DNA of 32,062 nt from Pseudooctadecabacter sp. (lineage in GTDB: Bacteria; Pseudomonadota; Alphaproteobacteria; Rhodobacterales; Rhodobacteraceae): assembly GCF_020627745.1 (NCBI RefSeq), contig NZ_JAHDGE010000001.1:1-32062 (forward strand). The letters run 5' to 3'. The notes beneath the pieces are model-generated. The model was given only the letters and a program-made list of their open reading frames with translations, was not told the DNA's origin and searched no databases. This document shows, one piece after another, positions 1-5,948 of this stretch. Position numbers and translations under genes: made by a program. Position 1 is the stretch's first letter. Every line of letters starts with the position of its first letter.

Positions 1-873
1 ATCGGCGGCGCACATCTGGATGCGGCAGGTCTTGATCTGCTGGGGCTGATCTGCGGGTCGGAAGGCCAGCTGGGCGTGGTGACAGAAGCCACCTTGCGCA
101 TTCTGCGCAAACCCGAAGGCGCGCGGCCCGTGCTGATGGCCTTTAACGACAACGAAGTGGCGGGGGCCTGTGTGGCCGACATCATCAAGGCAGGCGTGCT
201 GCCCGTGGCCATCGAATTCATGGACCGGTTGTGCATCGAGACAACAGAGCGTTACGCGCAGGCGGGCTATCCCGACAGTGAGGCCTTGTTGATTGTTGAG
301 GTCGAAGGGTCCGATGCGGAAATCGACGAACAGCTGGCCCTGATCCTCGACATCGCGCGCCGTCATGACCCGGTCGAGCTGCGCGAGGCCAAAAGCGCCG
401 ATGAGGCCGCGCGCATCTGGCTGGGCCGCAAGTCTGCCTTCGGGGCCATCGGCCAGATCAGCGACTACATGTGTCTGGACGGCACGATCCCCGTGTCCTC
501 CCTGCCCATGGTGCTGCGCCGGATCGGGGAGTTGTCCGAGGAATACGGCCTGAAGGTCGGGAATGTGTTCCACGCGGGCGACGGCAATATGCACCCGTTG
601 ATCTGTTACGACGCCAACAAACCCGGTGATCTGGAACTGTGTGAGGCCATGGGGGCGGAAATCCTCAAGCTGTGCGTGGATGCAGGCGGGTGTCTGACCG
701 GAGAACACGGGGTGGGCATCGAAAAGCGCGATCTGATGACCCATCAGTTCGCGCCTCAGGATCTGGAAATCCAGATGGCGGTGAAGGATGTATTTGACCC
801 TCTGTGGTTGTTGAACCCCGCCAAGGTCTTTCCGTTGGACAGCAGCGAGACGCGGCGCATTGCGGCAGAGTGA
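1..873 (+). CDS. glcD: Glycolate oxidase subunit GlcD, C-terminal part (5' end outside window)
   Basis: Flavoprotein subunit of glycolate oxidase, which oxidises glycolate (and often D-lactate) to the 2-oxoacid and passes electrons through GlcE/GlcF to the respiratory chain. The reading frame is open from base 1, so the gene begins upstream. 290 residues are visible, against about 500 for the full protein. The fragment starts at the end of the FAD-binding (PCMH-type) domain, with GSEGQLGVVTEA at residues 19-30. It continues through the FAD-oxidase C-terminal domain, with FHAGDGNMHP near 190-199 and TGEHGVGIEKRD near 233-244, and ends in the usual LLNPAKVFPL. glcE and glcF follow in order on the same strand, which supports GlcD over a lone D-lactate dehydrogenase. 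The stop codon lies 4 bp before a dispersed repeat that fills the glcD-glcE gap. Confidence 0.93.
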   Translation: MGGAHLDAAGLDLLGLICGSEGQLGVVTEATLRILRKPEGARPVLMAFNDNEVAGACVADIIKAGVLPVAIEFMDRLCIETTERYAQAGYPDSEALLIVEVEGSDAEIDEQLALILDIARRHDPVELREAKSADEAARIWLGRKSAFGAIGQISDYMCLDGTIPVSSLPMVLRRIGELSEEYGLKVGNVFHAGDGNMHPLICYDANKPGDLELCEAMGAEILKLCVDAGGCLTGEHGVGIEKRDLMTHQFAPQDLEIQMAVKDVFDPLWLLNPAKVFPLDSSETRRIAAE

Positions 874-876
874 GGG

Positions 877-968
877 ATGATCTGACGATCAGCGCCTGCG
901 GCGGGCGTGGCGGGGGCGCTGCCCCCCGGCCTGCGGCCTCCCCCCGAGGTATTTTTGAACCAGAGAAG
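877..968 (+). repeat. Dispersed GC-rich repeat, full-length copy (glcD-glcE gap)
   Basis: This copy fills nearly the whole gap between glcD and glcE. Its head (877-907) is identical over 31 bases to 13740-13770 and contains the inverted repeat TGATC-tgac-GATCA. Its middle holds CGGGGGC-gct-GCCCCC and GGCC-tgc-GGCC complementarity. Its tail, aggtatttttgaaccagag and the next three bases (947-968), is identical over 22 bases to 21871-21892. A reverse-oriented relative of the middle section lies at 10745-10777. Dispersed repeats of this look are, to my knowledge, common in intergenic Rhodobacteraceae DNA; their function is unknown. Confidence 0.8.
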
Positions 969-977
969 ACGAAGGTC

Positions 978-2078
978 ATGACAGCAATCACCGAAGACAG
1001 CATCGCAGAGGCCATCAAGGCCGCCCCAGGTCCTTTGCGCATTCGCGGTGGCGGGACACGTGACATCGGCAATCCGGTGGTGGGGGACGTATTGGATGTG
1101 TCCGGCCTGTCGGGCATTTCCCTCTATGAGGCGGGCGCGCTGACGCTTGTGGCGCAGGCCGGCACGCCTGTGGCGGAGATTGAGGCGGCGCTGGATGCTG
1201 AAAACCAGCGGCTGGCGTTCGAGCCGATGGATCACCGCGCGCTGTTGGGCACCAAAGGCACGCCCACCATCGGGGGCGTTGTCGCAGCCAACGTGAGCGG
1301 GCCGCGCAGGATCGCCGTCGGGGCCTGCCGCGATCACATGCTGGGTGTGCGGTTTGTAGATGGGGCGGGCACGATCCTGAAAAACGGGGGGCGCGTGATG
1401 AAAAACGTCACGGGCTATGATCTGGTGAAGCTGATGAGCGGGTCTTACGGCACTTTGGGTGTTCTGACGGAGGTGTCGTTGAAGGTCCTGCCCAAGCCCG
1501 AGACGTCAGCCACCTTACGGGTGGAGGGGCTGTCCACGGTGCAGGCGGTGGCTGCCATGTCAGCCGCTCTGGGGTCGCCCTATGAGGTAACGGGGGCCGC
1601 GCACACGGATGCGACGTATCTGCGGATCGAAGGGTTTGACGCCTCGGTCGCGTATCGGACGGGCCAGCTGACGGCATTGTTGGGGCCCTACGGCGAGGTG
1701 ACCGTGCTGGATGCCATGGCAACCGGCACTCTGTGGACGGGTATTCGCGATGTCACCGCCTTTGCGAAAACCGAGGGCGACGTCTGGCGCATCTCCGTCA
1801 AGCCGAGCGATGCGCCGCAGGTGATTGCGGCGCTGCCTGACGGGACCGAGACACAGTTGGATTGGGGCGGCGGGTTGATTTGGGCCTGCACGCCGGCTGG
1901 CACGGACATCCGGCCCTTGGCGACCGCAGGCCATGCCACGCTGATCCGTGCCGGTGCCGAAACCCGCGCCGCACTGCCGGTGTTTGAGCCGCAGGATCAT
2001 GTGACAGAGACCCTTTCGCAGGGTCTGCGCCAGAAGTTCGACCCGCGCGGCATCCTCAATCCGGGGCTGATGGCATGA
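978..2078 (+). CDS. glcE: Glycolate oxidase subunit GlcE (FAD-binding)
   Basis: Second FAD-binding subunit of the GlcDEF complex at the inner membrane. The chosen start (978) gives 366 aa, close to the family's usual ~350. The frame stays open to 804, but that extension is translated repeat DNA (877-968) and overlaps the end of glcD, so the ATG at 978 is preferred. A weak GAAGG site lies 3 nt upstream of it. The N-terminal half is a PCMH-type FAD domain: IRGGGTRDIGNP near residue 21, then GTPTIGGVVAANVSGPRR, and GGRVMKNVTGYDLVKLMSGS followed by GTLGVLTEVSLKVLP, the hallmark GlcE segment. The C-terminus has the family-type FDPRGILNPG. The stop overlaps the next start (ATGA, 2075-2078), so the two are probably translationally coupled. 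Confidence 0.93.
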   Translation: MTAITEDSIAEAIKAAPGPLRIRGGGTRDIGNPVVGDVLDVSGLSGISLYEAGALTLVAQAGTPVAEIEAALDAENQRLAFEPMDHRALLGTKGTPTIGGVVAANVSGPRRIAVGACRDHMLGVRFVDGAGTILKNGGRVMKNVTGYDLVKLMSGSYGTLGVLTEVSLKVLPKPETSATLRVEGLSTVQAVAAMSAALGSPYEVTGAAHTDATYLRIEGFDASVAYRTGQLTALLGPYGEVTVLDAMATGTLWTGIRDVTAFAKTEGDVWRISVKPSDAPQVIAALPDGTETQLDWGGGLIWACTPAGTDIRPLATAGHATLIRAGAETRAALPVFEPQDHVTETLSQGLRQKFDPRGILNPGLMA

Positions 2079-2398
2079 TCAGCGGTCTGACCTTCACCTT
2101 TGTACTGCTGCCCTGCATCGGTGCCTGCGTGCTGGCGGCCCTTGTGCGGCACTGGCAGTTGGCGGCGGCTGGGCTTGCCGGTGGTCTGGGCTTTGCGTTT
2201 CTGGCACCGACCCTGCCAGGTGCGATCGGACTGATCGGGTTGCCGCTGTTTATCGGGGTGGCCCTGGGCGGGCTGGCGATGGTCATTGCCCTGCCGCGCC
2301 GCCCGACCATGGACATCTGGGGCCGGATGCTGACGGCGCTTGCCGTGGCCTTCACGGCCTCTTTCCTCAACCTGCTTCTGAATGTGAACGGACTTTAA
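2075..2398 (+). CDS. Small integral membrane protein inside the glc operon
   Basis: I do not recognise a named family. The 107-aa product is strongly hydrophobic, with about four predicted membrane segments: residues ~4-22, 28-46, 50-70 and 82-104. A short RHWQ loop follows the first, and PRRPTMDIWGR lies between the third and fourth. There are no cysteines or histidine pairs that would suggest a quinone or heme site beyond C15 and H26. It overlaps glcE by 4 bp (ATGA) and ends 3 bp before glcF, so it is co-transcribed and very likely real. The position suggests a membrane anchor or quinone-interface partner for the otherwise peripheral GlcDEF complex; that is inference from context only. Confidence 0.75.
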   Translation: MISGLTFTFVLLPCIGACVLAALVRHWQLAAAGLAGGLGFAFLAPTLPGAIGLIGLPLFIGVALGGLAMVIALPRRPTMDIWGRMLTALAVAFTASFLNLLLNVNGL

Positions 2399-2401
2399 CC
2401 C

Positions 2402-3790
2402 ATGCAAACGACCTTCACCGAAGACCAGTTGAAAGACCCCCAGATTGCGCGCGCCAACCAGATCCTGCGGACCTGTGTGCACTGCGGGTTTTGTACGGCA
2501 ACCTGCCCGACCTACCAAGTGCTGGGCGATGAACTGGACAGCCCGCGTGGGCGCATTTACCTCATCAAGGACATGCTCGAAAACGAACGTGTGCCGGATG
2601 AAAAGACCGTCAAGCACATCGACCGATGCCTGTCCTGTCTGGCCTGTATGACGACCTGCCCCAGCGGCGTGCATTACATGCATCTGGTTGATCACGCCCG
2701 TGAATACATCGAAGACAACTACAATCGTCCGTGGTCGGACCGCGCCCTGCGCTGGGTGCTGGCGCGCATCCTGCCCTACCCCATGCGATTCCGCGTGGCG
2801 CTGTTGGGTGCCAAAATCGGGCGGCCCTTTGCGCGGCTGATGCCCGATGCCCGCCTGCGCGCCATGTTGGAGATGGCGCCAAAAACCATCCCACCGGTGT
2901 CGCGCAATGATGACCCGCAGACCTTTCCGGCCCGGCAAAAGAAGATGCGCGTGGCGCTGATGACGGGCTGTGCGCAAAAGGCGCTGAACACCGACATCAA
3001 TGACGCCACGATCCGCCTGCTGACCCGGCTGGGGGCCGAGGTGGTGGTGGCCGAAGGCGCGGGCTGTTGCGGGGCGCTGACCCACCACATGGGCAAAACA
3101 TCCGAAAGCCACGACACAGCCGCCAAAAACATCCGCGCCTGGACCCGCGAGATCGAGGGTGAGGGGCTTGACGCAATCGTCATCAACACCTCCGGCTGTG
3201 GGACGACTGTCAAAGACTACGGCCATATGTTTGCAGGCACCGATCTGGCGGACGACGCCAAGGCCATCGCGGGTCTGGCCAAGGACGTCAGCGAGGTGCT
3301 GATAGACTTGCTGCCCGATGGCGCACCGGAATTTTCGCCGAATATGGCGCGCATGAAGGTTGCAGGGACGGATGCCGTGCCCCCTGACACAACGGGTCAA
3401 GGCCCCCTGACTGTGGCCTATCATGCCGCCTGTTCGCTGCAGCACGGCCAACAGATCAAGACCTACCCCAAGGACCTGTTGAAACGTGCCGGTTTCAAGG
3501 TGGCCGAACCTGCAGACAGTCACCTGTGTTGCGGATCGGCGGGCACCTACAACCTGATGCAGCCCGAAATTTCCAAACAGCTGAAAGCCCGCAAGGTCGA
3601 AACCTTGGAAGCGGTGCACCCCGATGTCATCGCCGCCGGAAACATCGGCTGCATGATGCAGATCGGCGGGGCGACGGATGTGCCCATTGTCCATACCGTC
3701 GAATTGCTGGACTGGGCCACCGGCGGGCCACAGCCGCCCGCCCTGACAGCACCCGGAAAACGCACGCCAGAGGTTCCCATCCTGCGATAG
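2402..3790 (+). CDS. glcF: Glycolate oxidase iron-sulfur subunit GlcF
   Basis: Electron-transfer subunit of glycolate oxidase. Two ferredoxin-type [4Fe-4S] motifs are intact: C25, C28, C31 and C35 (CVHCGFCTATCP), and C76, C79, C82 and C86 (CLSCLACMTTCP). Two cysteine-rich CCG domains follow, GAGCCGALTHHMG near residue 219 and HLCCGSAGTYN near 374, as in GlcF, LutA/LldE and HdrB. These domains bind a further cluster or a substrate-side partner. At 462 aa it is longer than the E. coli protein (~407), with the extra length mostly between the CCG domains (residues ~300-345) and in a short C-terminal tail. It lies 3 bp after the small membrane protein gene. A 600-codon open frame on the opposite strand is a composition artefact. 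Confidence 0.95.
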   Translation: MQTTFTEDQLKDPQIARANQILRTCVHCGFCTATCPTYQVLGDELDSPRGRIYLIKDMLENERVPDEKTVKHIDRCLSCLACMTTCPSGVHYMHLVDHAREYIEDNYNRPWSDRALRWVLARILPYPMRFRVALLGAKIGRPFARLMPDARLRAMLEMAPKTIPPVSRNDDPQTFPARQKKMRVALMTGCAQKALNTDINDATIRLLTRLGAEVVVAEGAGCCGALTHHMGKTSESHDTAAKNIRAWTREIEGEGLDAIVINTSGCGTTVKDYGHMFAGTDLADDAKAIAGLAKDVSEVLIDLLPDGAPEFSPNMARMKVAGTDAVPPDTTGQGPLTVAYHAACSLQHGQQIKTYPKDLLKRAGFKVAEPADSHLCCGSAGTYNLMQPEISKQLKARKVETLEAVHPDVIAAGNIGCMMQIGGATDVPIVHTVELLDWATGGPQPPALTAPGKRTPEVPILR

Positions 3791-3850
3791 CTGCGCCACA
3801 CTTGTGCCCAGATCGCGTCCTACGGTGCGACAAACGGATCGAGGGCCCCC

Positions 3851-4663
3851 ATGCGCGCATTACTTCTGACGCTGGTTCTGGCGATCTGCGCTGTGGCAAC
3901 CGCGCAGGCCCAGACAACTGATTTACGCGAACTGACAACCGGTAACGACGCCCGTGGATGGGAGGCCGTCGGCCGCCTTGATATCGACGGCAAGGGGTTT
4001 TGCACCGGTGCCCTGATCGCCCCCGATCTGGTGCTCACCGCAGCCCACTGCATGTTCGAAGACGCGGCCAGCGTGCCGGTAGACCCGAACCGCATTTCGT
4101 TTCTTGCGGGCCTTCGCGCGGGGCGGCCGGAGGCCACGCGCGGCATCCGTCGTGCGGTGATCCACCCGTCATACGCACACACCGGCGCGGCAACCCATGA
4201 CATCGTGCCCTTTGACGTGGCGCTTTTGGAACTCAGCCAGCCGATCCGCACCTCCCGCGTGACCCCGTTCGAGGTGTCGACACGAACAGACCGCGGCACC
4301 GAAATCGGCGTCGTATCCTATGCCGCCGACCGTGCCGACGCGCCGTCCCTCCAACAAATCTGCAACGTATTGGGCCAGCAGAATGGCGTTTTGATCATGG
4401 ATTGCGACGTCAATTTCGGGGCTTCGGGCGCACCGATCTTCCGCACCGAAAACGGTGTGCCACGGCTGGTGTCGGTGGTGTCCGCCATGGCCGAACTGGA
4501 CGGAGAGAAAGTGGCGCTCGGCATGGATCTGGCCGCCCCCATCGCACTTTTGCGGGCGGAACTGGAAAATACGCAAGGGCGGTTCGCATCCCCCCCGTCA
4601 TCGGCCCGCGTCATTCGCCCCGGCGAACGCGCCGACACCGGCGCACTCTTCGTTCGACCCTGA
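3851..4663 (+). CDS. Secreted trypsin-like serine protease (S1 family)
   Basis: A 270-aa precursor with a typical Sec signal peptide (MRALLLTLVLAICAVATAQA, cleavage after residue 20). The mature part is a compact chymotrypsin-fold domain. The triad is readable: H66 in LTAAHC, D122 in FDVALLEL and S192 in NFGASGAPI. FCTGALIAPDLVLTAAHC also supplies the conserved pre-His strand and C51-C67. The GASGAP context (rather than GDSGGP) resembles periplasmic V8/glutamyl-endopeptidase-like members, so cleavage specificity is not predicted. The start ATG follows GAGGGCCCCC, a modest Shine-Dalgarno site. It is separated from glcF by 60 bp and from hsp20 by a heat-type promoter, so it is probably an independent unit. 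The substrate is unknown. Confidence 0.85.
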   Translation: MRALLLTLVLAICAVATAQAQTTDLRELTTGNDARGWEAVGRLDIDGKGFCTGALIAPDLVLTAAHCMFEDAASVPVDPNRISFLAGLRAGRPEATRGIRRAVIHPSYAHTGAATHDIVPFDVALLELSQPIRTSRVTPFEVSTRTDRGTEIGVVSYAADRADAPSLQQICNVLGQQNGVLIMDCDVNFGASGAPIFRTENGVPRLVSVVSAMAELDGEKVALGMDLAAPIALLRAELENTQGRFASPPSSARVIRPGERADTGALFVRP

Positions 4664-4694
4664 TTTTGAACGATATTTTTCTGCACAACCGCCC

Positions 4695-4726
4695 CTTGAA
4701 AGCTGTGCAGCGTCTTCCCAAATAAT
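4695..4726 (+). promoter_or_regulatory. Sigma-32 (RpoH)-type heat-shock promoter for hsp20
   Basis: CTTGAAA at 4695-4701 is followed after 15 nt by CCCAAATAAT at 4717-4726. This fits the heat-shock consensus CTTGAAA-N(11-15)-CCCAT-type well, and the C-rich run before the -35 box (gccCCTTGAA) is also usual in alphaproteobacterial RpoH promoters. It sits about 95 bp upstream of the hsp20 start, leaving room for a structured leader. Confidence 0.75.
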
Positions 4727-4740
4727 CCTCACAAGACGCC

Positions 4741-4823
4741 GATACCGGGTCTTGTACCACCCCGCCGGGCCCGAATGGGACGGCATTTTATACGCAATGA
4801 TCGCTCAATGGAGGATACCCATG
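4741..4823 (+). promoter_or_regulatory. ROSE-like RNA thermometer in the hsp20 leader
   Basis: The leader ends in UCGCU (4801-4805) followed five bases later by the Shine-Dalgarno GGAGGA (4810-4815) and the ATG (4821). UYGCU facing the SD is the diagnostic 3' hairpin of ROSE elements, where a G opposite the SD forms the weak, heat-labile internal loop. In the arrangement aucGCUCaauGGAGGau the flanking bases AUC/GAU pair. Upstream complementarities (GCCG 4764-4767 with CGGC 4781-4784, with CCC-gaat-GGG inside) would give the additional 5' stem typical of ROSE. Such elements are known mainly upstream of Hsp20 genes in alpha- and gammaproteobacteria. No folding was computed. Confidence 0.65.
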
Positions 4824-5288
4824 CGAACTTTTGACCTTGCTCCGCTGCACCGTGCCAGCGTCGGTTTTGACCAGGTTGCCCAGATGATGGACCGTGTTCT
4901 GTCCAACGACACCGGCAGCCAGAGCTACCCCCCCTACAACATCGAAAAACTCGCCGATGACGGCTGGCGCATTTCCATCGCCGTGGCCGGCTTCTCCGAC
5001 GAAGACCTGCACGTCGAGGTGAAGGAAAACGCCCTGCACGTGACCGCCAAAAAGGCCGAAGACACAACCGAACGGACCTATCTGCACCGTGGCATCGCCA
5101 CGCGCGCATTCTCCCGCCGGTTCCATCTGGCCGACCACGTTCGCGTCACCGGCGCGTCCCACGAAAACGGCATGCTGCACATCGAACTGGTGCGCGAAGT
5201 GCCTGAGGCGCTGAAACCCCGCCGCATCGAAATCACCAAGGCGACCCCCGTGGCGCAGGACGTGATCGAGGCTGAAAAGGTTAACTAA
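4821..5288 (+). CDS. Small heat-shock protein, Hsp20/IbpA type
   Basis: ATP-independent holdase that binds unfolding proteins in the cytoplasm and hands them to DnaK/ClpB. The chosen start at 4821 gives 155 aa, and GGAGGA lies 5 nt upstream. The frame is open further 5', but that would run through the preceding protease gene. The alpha-crystallin domain spans about residues 37-128 (YPPYNIEKLADDGWRI; VAVAGF-like IAVAGFSDEDL at 53-63; VEVKENALHV; the A-x-x-x-NG-x-L strand GASHENGML at 111-119). The C-terminal oligomerisation motif I-x-I is present as RRIEI (134-138). Control appears to be double: an RpoH-type promoter and a ROSE-like thermometer hiding the ribosome binding site. A rho-independent terminator follows. 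Confidence 0.93.
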   Translation: MRTFDLAPLHRASVGFDQVAQMMDRVLSNDTGSQSYPPYNIEKLADDGWRISIAVAGFSDEDLHVEVKENALHVTAKKAEDTTERTYLHRGIATRAFSRRFHLADHVRVTGASHENGMLHIELVREVPEALKPRRIEITKATPVAQDVIEAEKVN

Positions 5289-5320
5289 GACCTTTCAAGA
5301 CGTCTTCCTCCCAAGACGCG

Positions 5321-5354
5321 AAAAGGGCCGTCCCGATAAGGGCGGCCCTTTTTG
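5321..5354. terminator. Rho-independent terminator between convergent hsp20 and the stress-protein gene
   Basis: AAAAGGGCCG (5321-5330) pairs with CGGCCCTTTTT (5343-5353). The inner CCC-gataa-GGG extends the stem past a bulged T. There is a T-run after the stem on the plus strand and a shorter one on the minus strand, so it may serve both convergent genes. Confidence 0.85.
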
Positions 5355-5376
5355 TCTTGTGGTCGATCGGATGGGA

Positions 5377-5871
5377 TCAGAACGTAATCTTGCCGCTCCA
5401 GCCGCCCAGATCGGGCTTTGTGTCCGTCACTTTGGCCTTTGCAATCTGGTAAAAGAACTGCACCGGATTGGCGTCGGTTATGGTCGCTTCGGCGTGGCGT
5501 GGGGTGAAACTCATCAGGCGCACGTCTTCGTCCTGCGGGCCGTCTTCAAACCACGCGCCCATCATCGCGGACCAAATTTCTTCAAGAACCTTGGGGTCGT
5601 TTTCAGCCGCCAACGTCCCTTCAATGTCGGCCCAAAGCCCCTGATTGCGCGCTGAAACGATCATACGGGCCTCTTCCGCCCCGCCTTTGGTGGCTTTGTG
5701 CAGGTCTGTGCCCTCGGCGGTGACGAACCAGATTTTGCCGTCCTCCGCATCGTCGCGCACCTTGGGTGTCATCGGAACCATAAAGTCCCCCTTGATGCCC
5801 AACATGCATTCAGACACGTCCTCCATGGCGTCCCAAAAGTCACCCTTGCTGTCGTGGCTTGCATCTTTCAT
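5377..5871 (-). CDS. General stress protein, pyridoxamine 5'-phosphate oxidase-like
   Basis: A 164-aa protein of the split-barrel flavin-binding fold, 'general stress protein 26' type. The recognisable order is: an N-terminal region ending MLGIKGDFMVPMTP, the strand DGKIWFVTAEGTDLHKA (residues ~46-62), ARMIVSARNQGLWADIEGTL, and FEDGPQDEDVRLMSFTPRHAEAT near residues 108-130, ending in WSGKITF. Members bind FMN or FAD weakly; the reaction is usually unknown and induction by stress is common. An AGGAGA site lies just upstream of the ATG. It follows polA on the same strand after 77 bp and converges on hsp20 across a shared terminator. The family call is firm; a physiological role is not visible. 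Confidence 0.85.
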   Translation of the reverse strand: MKDASHDSKGDFWDAMEDVSECMLGIKGDFMVPMTPKVRDDAEDGKIWFVTAEGTDLHKATKGGAEEARMIVSARNQGLWADIEGTLAAENDPKVLEEIWSAMMGAWFEDGPQDEDVRLMSFTPRHAEATITDANPVQFFYQIAKAKVTDTKPDLGGWSGKITF

Positions 5872-5948
5872 CGCATCTCTCCTGATATCTCACAGGATCA
5901 ACACGCGGTCCGCCACCTTGGTTCCCGTACCGCGGATTTTGCGCCCCC

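Noticed and set aside
804-977. N-terminal extension of glcE through the repeat
   Set aside because: It overlaps glcD and translates the dispersed repeat; the family's start fits 978.
1997-3799. 600-codon open frame on the minus strand opposite glcF
   Set aside because: glcF on the plus strand has full Fe-S and CCG motifs; the antisense frame has no recognisable motif and reflects GC-rich codon bias.
5888-5940. Terminator after polA (CGCGGT/ACCGCG)
   Set aside because: Six-base arms 20 or more bases apart and no T-run on the minus strand; transcription probably continues into the stress-protein gene.
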